This document shows, one piece after another, positions 38,519-51,850 of a stretch of DNA of 64,000 nt; position 1 is the stretch's first letter; each line of letters begins with the position of its first letter. A program made the position numbers and the translations under genes. Origin of the DNA: Onchocerca lupi (taxonomy: Eukaryota; Nematoda; Chromadorea; Rhabditida; Onchocercidae); the NCBI GenBank assembly GCA_028564675.1, contig JAOVVO010000176.1, positions 1 to 64,000 of the forward strand, given 5' to 3'. The notes under the pieces were generated by a model. The model was not told the DNA's origin. It saw only the letters and a program-made list of their open reading frames with translations, and did not search any database.

Positions 38519-41224
38519 TCACGGAAATATTTCTTTTGTTCCCAGAATATCGACGCGCATAAAATTCTCCCATGGTTTCTCCCATATTTCCAAAGTCATA
38601 ACCTGAAAATAGATTAGAAATCTAAAATAATAATATACAATAAAAATATAAAATAGATGTTCAACAAATGCTTCATTACGAATTTATGGTAGCCTAATTA
38701 AACAAAATAACTTAAAAAACATGGGAAATTCTAGTTCAGCATACAGCGCAGATGACAATGTATTCTAATATATTCTAATTTATAAAATAGTTTAAATAAT
38801 TTTCCTAAAGGTAAACATCTAAGTATGCTAATTTCAATGAATCATAATTAAATCATTAAAAAAACGATTCTTCCAATTTCCTGAATATCGATCACAACTT
38901 GCTTGAAATAGTACATTCAAATACTTGAAAATAAGCATCTCATCTATAAGTACTCATACAAGTATTTTTACCAAATGTACATATCTTCAGGAATCTATAA
39001 TTTTTAGGCTTTGTTCTCAAATATTTTCATTTGTATTATTTCAAGTGAGTACCTCAACACATCATCATTTTTCAGTCTCGATAAAAAAAAAAATTCATTT
39101 TGAGAATGTTTTGTTTCTATTTAATACATGAAACGTAATTTTCAAAGTATTCGAAAACTTTTTCTCTTAAATTTTTTTGTATTTATAGCAATGATAGTGC
39201 AAAACACTGCGGAGAAGAAACCGTCATTATGATACATACACATCCATAGGTAAAATAAAACCAGCTTTATGAATGTACGTATTCGCACAAAACTAAATAT
39301 GCGATTAAATTTTGTCAACAAATAATTATTTAAAAAAAATCAAAAAAAATTTTTGAAAAAAGATGTTTTGGGAAAAAAATTTTTTTAAAAAGGCAAAATT
39401 GCAATTCTCAAAAACTCTGAAAGTTTGACTCATTATCGATACTTTTTTCGCTAAAAAAAAACAAAAAAAAAAGAAAAAATTCCAAACACATATATCAAAA
39501 TAAATGAGTCATTAGGATAACAAAAAAAAAAAAACTTTGACGGCTAAAACAATTCCCTGGAAATTAAAAAGTATTTATTTTATTAAGCTATCTAATCATC
39601 GCTTATTTTCGAATCTAACCACTAATTGCCGAATGCCTATACAAGTAATTTTCTTTCTTAGCCTATCAACTTATTGCAATGTTGAATCTTTATTCATACT
39701 GTTGTCATTATCAGATCTTGAGATACGACAATAATCTGAAATTACATGCAACTAACCTGTTCAGGATGTCCTTCTAATTTTTTGCACTTTTTCAGATCAA
39801 CTTTTTCATTCGAACTCTGAAAATTTAATTGTTACAAACAAGATACAATATATCAGGGAATGGTGGTTTGCATTTCAAGTTTCGTATTTTTCATACAGAG
39901 AAATTGTTCTTTTCAGTTTTCCTCTTCTTTTTTCTTGCTTTTTCTTTCTACTTATCCTATTTCCCTAAGTAAAATATCATTTTCGGCCATTCCTCATTAG
40001 GGATTGGAAATGTTGGGGACAACTGTAATTTTCGAGAATAAACTCTAGAAACATACTTTTTTACATTCTGATCGAGCAACCTGCACATCCATCTTGTATT
40101 TCACACCAGAGACAACTTGAGATGAAACTTTCAGTAATTTGATCGGCATCAAATGATATTCATCGTTTGATTGTTCATTTACTTTCATCAATATGCTTGG
40201 CAATAGTTCCTGTAAACACTATTTTACACGCATAAAAAGAAACACAAGAAGACAGAAAATGGTTGAAAATTTTCTTTCTTCCAAGAAATTTCTTTAACAC
40301 TTTGAAATTCAAACTTTCTGTCAGATAGAACAAAACAAATGTTAACAAATAATTCAAATCCGCAATTTATATGACTTATACATTTTCCTCTATTTCATTT
40401 AGTGAAATTTGCAGGAAATAAATTAATCTGTACTTTTTTGCACGCAAAATCATAGATTCATTTCTTTACATATAAAATCTTATCTCATTCACACGTGATT
40501 TCCACGGTAATATCCAAAATATCTTATAAATTACTTAATGTAAATAGCAAAACATAACATTTAAGATTTGCAAAAATATGTCAAACATGCTAAAATCTTC
40601 CAAACATTCTAATGGGTATTAATCAGGACAAGAAGAAAGAACGGATAATTTACACGTCCGTAGATACAACGGATAGCTTACGCGTCCGTAGATACAACGG
40701 ATAGCTTACACGTCCGTAGATACAACGGATAGCTTACACGTCCGTAGATAGAACGGATAGCTTACACGTCCGTAGATACAACGGATAGTTTACACGTCCG
40801 TAGATACAACGGATAGCTTACACGACCGTAGATACAACGGACAATTTACATATCCGAATATGACTGTGATGAGTCAGATAGATATTTTTAAATGTTACCT
40901 ATACAATGTTTGAGAGGAAAGTAAAAGAAACGTAAAATTCTTTATATTTGAAAGGCGCAAATTACTTTACTTATCTGCAAGATATGTTGAAACTATTAAA
41001 ATCTATCAACAAGGAAGAAATCTAACCTGAATTTCTTTATCCTCTGGATCGCGATTTTCCCATCCTCCCAATAAAATGCCACGATGTGGATTTTCACCTG
41101 TTTTGGATTCCATTTTTGTCGAATCTTTGGCTCTTGCAATCTTGGCTCCTTTCAACTGAACTATCGCTATCGCACTGAACAGCAATAAATGTATGAGCAA
41201 CGTTCCATCCTTTATTGTCAACAT
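38519..41224 (-). CDS. cpi-2: secreted type-2 cystatin (onchocystatin/CPI-2 family), paralogue B
   Basis: Four minus-strand exons: 41224-41027, 40209-40057, 39816-39757 and 38602-38519, all phase 0, 164 residues, the usual filarial cystatin length. It has a signal peptide (residues 1 to about 25), an N-terminal Gly in ILLGGW, the loop QVVSG at 97-101, and Pro147-Trp148 in EKPWENF. SND at 80-82 is the legumain-inhibiting site. One cysteine pair lies in SECKK and LKKCKK. Exon 2 is almost identical to that of paralogue A, while exons 1 and 4 differ widely, so selection or gene conversion acts unevenly. The last exon (EIWEKPWENFMRVDILGTKE) is closer to known CPI-2 proteins than that of A, so this copy is probably the orthologue. 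Confidence 0.92.
40643..40858. repeat. 28-bp minisatellite in cystatin B intron 1, homogenised
   Basis: About 7.5 head-to-tail units based on CACGTCCGTAGATACAACGG at an exact 28-base period. Each unit contains a small inverted repeat, TCCGT and ACGGA. It is far more uniform than the array at the same place in cystatin A. Confidence 0.92.
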
Positions 41225-44200
41225 TATCGTCTCTTGGCCTCTTTGTTTATTCAGCAGGTCTAAATGAAGGAAAAATGGAAAAAGAGGAGAGTGACAGAGA
41301 ATAATGCGATATTGAAAATAGCAATAGCGATTAAAAATTTTATTGACGAAAGAAAAAAAATAGGGTCATTTATGTGAAAAAAGAAAAAAAGAAGTGAAAA
41401 AAAAAAATAGAAAAAAAGGAAGTATTTTTTTTTTTAATGTTTAATATTCGGATATATTTTTTTCGAAAACTTTTTTTTTTTTTTTTTGCCATAAATCAGG
41501 AAAAAAAAATGTTTTTTTTGATTCATTTAAATAGCAATTATATAGTATTAGCGCTAAATATTTTGTGAAAAGATTAAGTAATATTTTTCGAGTAATCTTT
41601 GATCGGAATAATCGTTGATCAAATAATCTTTGATTTTTGGCTATTAGCATTCCTCATTCATTTCTGGAAATTAATTAATTTTTAATCTTTTGCTAGAATA
41701 GAAATATAAACTCATGCGCATAAACTCATTCATTCATTTACATAAACATATCGATACAAAATTATGTATTACAACAATGAACATAGAAGTGGAAGGCATT
41801 ATGCGGTATTTCTCGGAGTATTTTGAAGCAGTGCGGTATTTCGCGGATTTCTTCGGGGAAGAGAAAAATTACGACGCAAAAGAAGCGAATTCGCTTTTGA
41901 AGAAATGAAAGCTAAAAAATTAACGAGTTAAATTGTTAAATTTGAAGCTTAAATACAAATTGTAGTTGATGATGATGCATCATTGTTTGGTTTTAAAGAA
42001 ATGAAAAATTAGCTTTTTTTTTTTATATTTTGGGTTCAAAAAAAGAAAAGAGTTTTTTTGTTTTTTTTGTTTTTATCTTTTCCAAAAAGAATTTTAATTA
42101 GAAAGGTTTAATTAATTATTCATTCGTTCGTTCTATTACGACATTTTCTATATTCATCCTATTGCTAATCAAACATAAAAAAAAAAAAAAAAATGCTATT
42201 TGTTTAAATTTCATTGAAGATCAGTTAGAAAAGAACTAAAATTCAAAAAATTGATCAACGATCAAGTTTTCTTCCTCTCTTCCTTGTCCATCTTATATTA
42301 TATACTTCCTGGAAATGCTAAATGTAAATGAAATAGAAATTCGAAGGAACATTTGCCAAATCGAAAATATATAACAGACGAATGATTAATTAATGGCATG
42401 GCAAGCATTTCAGAAAAAAAAAAAAAAAAAAAAAAAAACGAATTGAAAATCAATTCATCATCAATTGACACAATTTGCAAGCAATGAAGGGAAGAAAAAA
42501 AAATAATTAAAACTACCTTATAGTTTGTTCCTTTATACAATTTTGAAATATAATTTGCGACATTTATGATTTCCCATAGCAATAATTTTCTTTTATGAAA
42601 ACTTTTCGCAAAATTTGCGACATACTTAGATAAACTATTATTTATTATCATTATTTATACATATTAAACAAAAACGATGAATGTAATCGTGTTGAAAAAA
42701 TCTTGCGATAAATAGAAGATACATTAATCCAGTGATAATTTTGAGAATATAGAAATGCAGAATTTCTCTATTTTCATTTATTTTTCATTTTTTATCTTCT
42801 TGAAATGATGATGGAGAGTAAAACTGGCGAAAATTGTACATCAAATTTATTTGCAAAATTTTTTGCCAATTTAATTCGATAATAATATTATTATGGAATT
42901 TCGCAAACCGGTATTTGCTATTATCAAAATAAATAAAAAATTATCATGTATTACGTATACGTGACGTAATTTTCACGTAAAAGTAATGATATAAGTTTAT
43001 GTGATTCAGAATTATAAAATATTCATTTATACAGAATGGAATTCAACGTAGGATAGGCGGAAAATTTTTTGGTTTCAATAATATTAGGAAAAAAGTTAGA
43101 TACATTTTTAATTTTTTTTGAATTTGTCAATTTCAAAAAGAAAAAAAAAGAAAATCGATAGGTTTACTACTTCTTTAGGAAAAGAAGTAATAAAATAAAA
43201 GTTAAAAAGATAATTTAACTGAAATATAACTTAACCTATTGAATTTTTATTTTTGATAATTTTGAACTGTAATGACAATATAGAATTTTTAGATAAGAAA
43301 TGTTTATTTTGAAAATTTTTTGTCAATCCTAATTATTTAATTTAGTTATAAATTACAGATAATTTTTTCAGTCGAAATTAATTCAATTTAAAATTCAAGA
43401 TGATAGTTTTTCAAATTTCATTACAAATCGATCTTTCTCTATCATAAAGTTTTGAAATCACAATAATGTGATGAATTTCTCCTTCAATGTAACGATTGAA
43501 TTTTCTTATTTAAATGAAGATTCCGTTTGTAAATAAATTAGCTTTGGAAAAATTAGTCATAAAAAAATTTTTATCTTGCATTCCATTATCTCCGAGATCT
43601 GAATCATCATATTTTGAAGTAAATTTTTGAAAATATACTCGACGATTTCTCGTTCGGATTCCAAAAACAGAATTGGCAAGTTTTTTGGCGAATATCAAAT
43701 TATTGACATTCGTCGAAAAACCTGTCAATTTCATCATTCCTTTCTTTTTTTTTTCATTTTTTTTTTTTTTTAAATCATATTACTAATGCTAAAAAGCTTT
43801 TTTGAATTTTTTTTCTTTTTTGAATTATTAAAGAATTTATATTGTCTTAACCAAATCAAAAGAATTTATATTGTTTTAACAAAATCAAAATTTTTTAGAC
43901 ACTAATTTGAATTAAAACAAGCGATAAAAGCAAATCTTCTGAAGTCTGTAACTTAAATTTGAATTTTTAGAATGAAATTAGCCTTATTATTTATTACTAA
44001 ATTACCTAATATCATCTAAATAATTGCAGTATTTAAATAATTCAAATAATATTTGTATAAAATAATAAACTTTTTAAGTCATTGCAATTCTAGAACTCTA
44101 CAGAGTACCGTTTCTTCTCATTTCTCATGATTCTGAAAATGGTGAAAAATTTATGAATTAGACTGAAAAATGTGAGATAATTTTAATATTTTAATTAAAA

Positions 44201-45860
44201 AGGAAAGCAAAAAAATTGATAATAAAACAGTTTTTTTTTTTTTTTTTGTTACTTTTTGAAAAAATACATCTTAGTTTCACTGATCAATAGATCTTTTCAG
44301 TTACGATTTTCGCAAATGCAAATTCAGAAGTGTTGGGAAACTTTGCCTCATTCAAGATCAGTTCCTGCTCCATCTTCACGAATAATAATAACAACAAACG
44401 CTATAGTAATATTTATAGAATCAATCATGTAAAAAAAAAAAAAAAAAAAAAAAAAAGGATTCTCGTAACAGAAATATAAATTAAGTAAAACTAAAAAAAA
44501 AAATAAAAAATAAAAAAAAAATACGCATGAATAAAATGAGTAAAAAATATATATATATAATAAAATAGATACGAATTAAATGAGTAGAAAAAAATAAAAA
44601 ATAAATGAAAAATTAAAAAATAACAAAAAAATAAAAAAGTTGAATAAACACGAATTAATCATTAAAAACATACAGCTTTCCTATTTATTGTTTTACTGAA
44701 TAATATGCATTAAAAAGTGTACTAATTATTTTTTACAAATTTAGTCGTAGTAGTAATCGAACAATCTGATCAAACTTTGAAACTTGGATTTTTTTACTAA
44801 AATATTTTTTTGCTCCCTTCGACATGATTTTTTAGACATAACTTTCAAATATATTTGCTCACCTGCATAGTATACTAGAAATTATTATTTTACAACAATT
44901 TTTCAATGGTAAAACTACAAACTTTAACTTGCATAGAAAACAATGATTAAGATATAAGTTGCAAAAAAAAAAAAAAAAAAAAAAGCAAAATAAAATAAGT
45001 CAATTTAGGAGGGAAAAAGAAATTTAAAAATGATAAAATTTCAGAAAAATATGTAGTGAAAAGAATTTTCAATTAACTCTTTCGAAATACAAAAATTTAA
45101 CGAAAAAAGAAAAGGCAACAATTTCGGTCAATTCGAAAAAAATTGATCACGAAAAAATGCAAAATATAAAGTGCATTGCAGAAAGAAGTGTACTTTTTTT
45201 TTCAAAATAACAAATTAAAAAATAAAAATTAATAGCTTATTGTTTTTAAAACGATTAAATAACAATGAGAAATATAACAAGTTAATTATTCTAAAAAGAA
45301 AGGTTTAAAAAATATTTTAAAATTTAAAAAATGAAAAAACTACCTAAAAATTCAATGAATAATACTTTCAATCGTTTTTTTTTTTTTCAACTATATATTA
45401 AATAGTAAAGTAATTAAAGAAAGCAAAACAAAAATTCTCAATTTTACTAAAATAAAAGAGCAAAAATTGAAGAATATAAGTAGAAACAATTAAATTAATT
45501 AATTATTGTGAAACTAGATTAGCCTACGGGCATTCGATAATTTCCTGAAAATCTTTATAAGAAAGAAAAATTAAATAAAACAGGTTAATAGTTTATATAA
45601 GAAATATGAGAAAATGTAACAAATCAATTACTATAATTAGAAGAATTTATTAATGAAACTCGAATGATAATCAAAATATTATTATGAGTTAAGTACTTAA
45701 ATTAAAATTAAAATTTTAATAATAACCGTAAGATTACCGGTGAAATAACCGTAATAATTGTTAGTAAAAAATGGAAAAAATTATTGTGTTCTCTTAAAAA
45801 AAGAAAGGATAAATAATTTGCTTGATTATTGATGAATGATAAATTTGATAAAATAAAAAA
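41225..45860. other. cystatin B upstream region and start of a gene desert
   Basis: 41225-42650 is duplicated upstream sequence, including the palindromic AGCGAATTCGCTTTT near 41882. Beyond that it is AT-rich, with poly(A) of 26 or more near 44430 and an A-rich tract at 44480-44640. One 75-codon minus-strand frame (43737-43510) has unusually mixed composition but no supporting signals. Confidence 0.5.
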
Positions 45861-45866
45861 GTTAAG

Positions 45867-46329
45867 ATGTTTTGCGATTGTAGCTATTTTATTACAACAT
45901 TTTTTTAAATTTAAAAAAAAAAAAAAATTCGTCATTTCTGATTCATTTTTTCCTTTACAGATAAAGAAATGATTTTCAGTCTCATTTCACGACAATTTTT
46001 GTAATTTATTTTGAGATGTTTTCATTCATTATAATTGAGATTTGACCTCTTTTTGACCTTTTGCGTTCAAAAGAAAAAAAACACTGAAAAAAAAAGAGAT
46101 TAAATCTCAATTATAACAAATTAAAACATCTAAAAACAAATCACAAAAATTGTCATGAATGAAACTGATGATAAATTCTAACAGTTAAAATCATCCTTTT
46201 TCTTAAAACAATTTTTATTATGGTGAAAAATGAATCAGAAGTGACAAATTTTTTTCCAAAAAAAAAATAGTTTTTTTAAATTTAAAAAAAAAAAAAATGT
46301 TGTAATAAATAGCTACAATTGCAAACATA
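45867..46329. repeat. long imperfect palindrome (foldback)
   Basis: The left arm, about 45867-46060, is the reverse complement of the right arm, about 46096-46329, with a spacer near 46060-46095. Matching ends are TTGCGATTGTAGCTATTT on the left and its complement near 46305-46325. The arms are near 200 bases with scattered mismatches and gaps. No coding sequence inside. Confidence 0.8.
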
Positions 46330-48850
46330 TTTCGATCTTCTTCCAATTTATATTTTTTGGAAAGAAAAGATACTTTTAGCGTTACTTTAAAAAAGAAAAA
46401 AAAAATGTATAAAGATTTTGAAATGGAATTTTTACTCATTCAAAATTATGCGTACTCGAAAAGGAATGAATTTGAATTCGAAATCATCAAACAAAGCCTA
46501 AATTAAATAAATAAAAGGAAATGACGTGAAAAATTTTTTTGATAGTTTTTGCGAAAATAAAAAAATTATGAATTAAAAAATTTGCTATGCAACTTCATTC
46601 AAAAATATCGAAAAAAATTCAAATGTCTTGGAAAATTTTTTCTTTTTTTTTTTTGAAAATGCAATATCAATTTGTTTTATAATTATTCATACACTTTCTG
46701 TAAGACATAAATTGATTGATAGTAATTAAGAGGAATCAAATTAATTGCCGAACAGTTAAATTTATGAGTAATTAAAAGAAGCAGTTCATTTCAAAGAAAA
46801 ATCTTTTCTAATGTGAAATATTTACTATACGAAATAATCCAATCATTTATGTAATTTTGTTTACTAAATTAAATAGTATGATGAATTAGAGTGATTTAAA
46901 AGCTTCGATAGTTAAGTTTGATGTCACGAAAAAATTTGAAAATTTCGTAAAGAAAAAAAAAATGAAGCATTTGGAATGCTTAAAATAAAATATGTAAATA
47001 ATATCAATTGATTTGTTTACTACTAAAAAAATTCAATCTACCTTGCTTAAAGAAATAATGCTACTAATCTATTCTGATTTTATGATGATATTTTAGAAGA
47101 CAAAAATTTCGCCATAAATTTTATGAAAAATGAAAAAATCAAAAAATTCTCAATTTTTTTAAACATTTCAAAATTTGCACAATAGTAAACGTGAATTTCT
47201 TGCATTACTTAAGAATGAAAAGTTCATCGATCATTTTATAACTAATCATTTCCAATAATTTTCTATACTCTTTAAATTTTCAAAATATAACTGAGCAATT
47301 ATTTAGTAAAAGCATCATTTTTAATGCTATTCTATCAAAAAAACAAAAAAAAAAAAAAAAATTCTTAATTGTAACTAATTTGAATGATTTATTTTTACTG
47401 TTATTTTTCTAATGAAGATTTTTTGCTTATGTTATCAAATATAGACGAAATTATGAAAAATTTTGCAATTTTTACTGTAAATATGTCAAATTTTTGGTTT
47501 TACTTTAATACATATTACTCTAATAAAGCAATACTGATATTCGTTCCAAAAAATTGCCAGAATATTTGAAATTATTCAAGTATCATTCCGTAAATTACTT
47601 ATTAATTTGTGTAATAGACTCATTTTTTTCTCCTTTATTTCATAATTAATTACTAAAAAAAATTATTTAGAAAAAAATTTAGGTAAAATTATTACATGCA
47701 ATATAATGTTACAATAAAAATTAGATAACATTACATGTGCAGAACGAGAATTAAATACAAAATAATTAAAGTACTATAAAAAAGGCAATATGGATTGAGA
47801 GATTAATTTGGGAGAAAATTTTTTCAAACGAAGAAAAAACAAGGAATTTAAGTAAAGAATTTTCATAAAATTAAATTTTAGGAAGAATTGGATTTCTTAT
47901 GCAGGTGAAATTGTTGGTTGACGGAATTATCAGCGTATCATCGATAATCATCAATTGTTTTCTATTTAAAATGCAAAGCAATTGTTGATTGTCGGTAATA
48001 AACGGATAATTTGAATTTCCACCTTGATAGGAGGGAAATTATCCTGAAGATTATTGATATTGGAAATTGATGGAAATCAAATAGTCATATTAAATCGATT
48101 GAAAAAAGAAATGATCAAGTTCAAGCAATTAAAACATTGCTCCTTATAAAAGAATGTTTTACAAAAACAAGTAGTAATATGATTTTGTTGGATAAAAAGA
48201 TGGTTATTTTACATTTTATATAAGAAAAAAAAAAAAAGAAATTATTTTGGATTTTTAACAATTTAAGCATTAAATTTAAACTTGGTATTTGGATTGAAAG
48301 AATTTACATCTGAAAGGTTTTGCAATGGCATTGATTTTTAACTATGGAGAGATTTACATATGAATTGGATTATCAGATGTTCAAGATAAAAATTTATCAG
48401 ATGTTTAAGATTGTAATTTAAGCTGGAGAAATTAGATATGAATTGGATAAATGGATTCAAAGAAAACAAATTTCTATTATACAAATAATTGCAAAATAAC
48501 ATGCTTAAACTGAAATATTTTGTGAAAAATAGCATAGTTAACAGTTTGATTTGTAAAACTTTTCAAAAAAAAAAACGAGACAAATTCAATTGAAAAATGA
48601 GAATATCAAAACATAAATATATAGAGGAAACCATAGAAATATTGGAATATAAGAATTCGTTCAAAGTAGATTTCAATTGTCGTAAAAGAGAAGGCCTTTC
48701 TGTGGATGATTTTCGCGGAATTGGAAATTAAAAAGAATTGGATTTGTTATGGAATGGAATTTTAGTTTAATCGACTTCGTCGTAACTTTGGTACAAAATA
48801 ATTGATGATTATATTGATAATACATCAATAATTTGAACTTGTCGTTGATA
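46330..48850. other. gene desert, part 1
   Basis: No exon recognised. 47885-48060 contains words (GAATTGGATTT, TTGATAGGAGGGAA, TTATTGATATTGGAA) that recur in the same order at 48733-48890, so the region includes an old direct duplication. Confidence 0.5.
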
Positions 48851-48852
48851 GG

Positions 48853-49080
48853 AGGGAAGTTATCTGAGGGTTATTGATATTGGAATCTTCATTTTGGTAA
48901 TAGGAAAGTTATTTTAGGGTTATTGGCATTGGAATTTTCATTTTGATAATAAGAAAGTTATCTGAGGGTTATTGATATTGCAATCATCATTTTGATAATA
49001 GGAAAGTTATCTGAGGGTTATTGATATTGGAATTTTCATTTTGATAATAAGAAAGTTATCTGAGGATTACTGATAACGCC
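48853..49080. repeat. 49-bp tandem repeat
   Basis: GTTATCTGAGGGTTATTGAT (or a close variant) recurs at 48859, 48908, 48957, 49006 and 49055, a period of exactly 49 with few differences. A single related unit lies near 48030-48060. Confidence 0.9.
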
Positions 49081-51802
49081 TTGAAATTGAATTGGAAAGT
49101 GTAGCTGAAAAATGAAGCAAAATGATGTAGACGAAAGAAAATTGCTATGTGAGATTATTGTTCTCATGATCACTAGAAGCTTCTTTTTTTTATTGATAAT
49201 CTTTGGTCTTGTGTTATACGGTGACTTACAGTATCCACACAATTAATATGATTTATCTAAGAAGTAAGCTGAATGGCAGTACTTTTACCGTTATTGTCAT
49301 CATCATTAGAAAGATGCACACTACTTGAATAATTAATTTGATATTGATGGAAACAAAATATAGCAAGTAATAATTCCATTTTATAAAAATGAATAAGGAA
49401 ATACTGTAAAAAATCTTACCATATTGGCGATGACTACTATAAAATTTTAAAATGAGCGTCCTATCGTTTAAGCAATTTTATGGATAAATTCGTGCCAATT
49501 CGATATCATCCATTTTTTGAATTGATAGACGTATTCAATTTCCAATATTTCAATCATTTCAAGTATTAGATATATCGATAAGTTCATCTGTAAATATTGA
49601 AATTCTATCAGCGATGTATGAAATTTCATCTCATGAAATGTTACAATGAAATTAGTGGACCTGTGATAAATTTCATATGGAAGATAAAAGTAAATAATGA
49701 CTCACTGATACCGTTCCATTTAAATTAAGATTATAAAAATTCATCAATCAACTTCTGATAATCTTAAAAAGCAAGAAAAGTACCTTTTTAACACTGATTA
49801 ATGATTTGATCAGATGATAGACAATATACTTGAAAACATTGAATATTCATCTCCATGTTGTAACACAAAATTGATTTGACATTTTGCAGTTTTTGGACTT
49901 ACGATTGAAATAATTCGAAATATTCTTCGAATATATTTCGAAGCAATTATATCAGCCAAGTTCTACTGTCTGATAATTCATGAAAAAGCCTGAAAAAAAT
50001 ACAGTCCAAACTAATGGCATATCATAATGGGTTTGTTTCTTGTTATTAACTGAATTAAATAAGTAAATCGGATATTTCTGGCATTTTAAATTAAAATAAA
50101 TTATGAATTAAAATTTTTTGGGAAAAAAATCATCAAAAATTAGAAAATTATGGATAATGGGAAAATGAGAAAATCTCTAATTTCGATTATGAAAATAATC
50201 TAAATCTATCAACCTATTCCGAAGATTTATTCCGCACAGAATAATCTGCCATAGAAATTTAACTTAATTAGCTTGATCTTTAATCTGATTTTTTCATTGC
50301 AATAAACAATTAAATAATAATTTGATCATTACATTTGCATAATCATTCTGCAATGAATTGATATTATTATAAAAATAAATAAGAAGCAAATAATTGTGTT
50401 ATTTCTCCGATTTAAATTTCTTTCACATATTTATGTCAATCTTTCGAATAAAATTGTATTATTTTTCCAATTCGAATTTCTCCATATAATTTATAGTATC
50501 GTTTCATATAATTGTATCATTTTTCTTACTTATATTTTCTTCATATAACTCTATTTCTTCGATTCAAATAATCTGTAAATAACAAAAAAAATTTTTTTCA
50601 AATATTTTATTACAAAAAGTTTCACTTTTTTTAAAATTTGTAATAATTCGAATCGAAAAAAATGGTTATTTTCAAAAAATGATAGAATGATCATTCATTC
50701 ATTCATCAATTACAATCAAAAAATTATTTCATATCAAATAAATAATTATTTTAAATATCCATGAATTAATGGATTGCTTGAATAGTTTTATTCGAGATGT
50801 CAACTTCGATTAAAATCTTACAAACGGATTTTGCGATCATAGTCGTTCAACTGTTTATTGTTATGTTTTTCGAAATTAATCCGTTAATTAAATAGTAAAA
50901 AAAAAAAATTGATGTTTTAAAGTCATTCGAGGAAAAATAAATCGTCATTTAAGATTCAAAATAGTAAATTTTTTTTTTTTCTTGCAAAAATAACTTATTT
51001 CAATAATTTTTGAATTTATGAAATATTTCATAATTTCCGTTTTCATCATAAAATTTCTTTATATGTAATTTCAAACTGCATTTCTATTTTGAAACTTTTA
51101 ATTGCTATATAATACAATTGAAAATACGTCTTGCTTTATAATGAGATGCTTAGGCATTTGAAATGAAAAAGTTTTTCATGCATAACTCTCAATAGTATAG
51201 CCCATTACTTGTTTGAATGAATTGGTAGAATTTCATAGATCTTAATTTATAATTTGGAAATTTTCGCAATGTTTTCGCAATTGTATGGTTTCTCATTCAG
51301 CATGACATTTTCACGTTTCTAATTTTTATGATATGAAGAAATTTTTCTTCGCATAGTATATCAAAGATACAGCTTTGAATCAGTTATAAATTGCATATTT
51401 TCAAATTTTGCGAATCTTTTTCGCACGTTGCGAAACGATATGATTTCGCAAATTTATGAATCAACACATTGCATTTTGAATATGATTAAAAGAAAACATT
51501 CTTCGCATATTGTACAATGTTTAAATTTCTCATCAATATAATTTCACATGTGAGATTTCAAAATTCATGCATTTTTGAATAACTTTGCATCTTTTTAATA
51601 GTTATGATCAGCGTATGAAATCTCAAATTTCCTGATAATTTTTTTTTTTTTTTTTTTTTTTGGCGCATATTATACTGAATTTTCCCTTTTTTTTTTCGCT
51701 TTTTTTAATCGCTTTTTGTTTCATTCATTTGTCTTATGTTTTATTGAATTTCTGGATTGATATGTTCCGTAAATTCGCTTATTTTATTTTTTTATTTGAT
51801 TT

Positions 51803-51850
<48 letters not shown>

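Larger units (their letters stand above)
38255..42650. repeat. segmental duplication, copy B (cystatin B unit)
   Basis: Corresponds to 28310-33200 in direct orientation, about 9 to 10 kb away. Conservation is strongest across intron 1 and exon 2 (40057-41020), where long stretches match copy A almost base for base. Confidence 0.85.
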
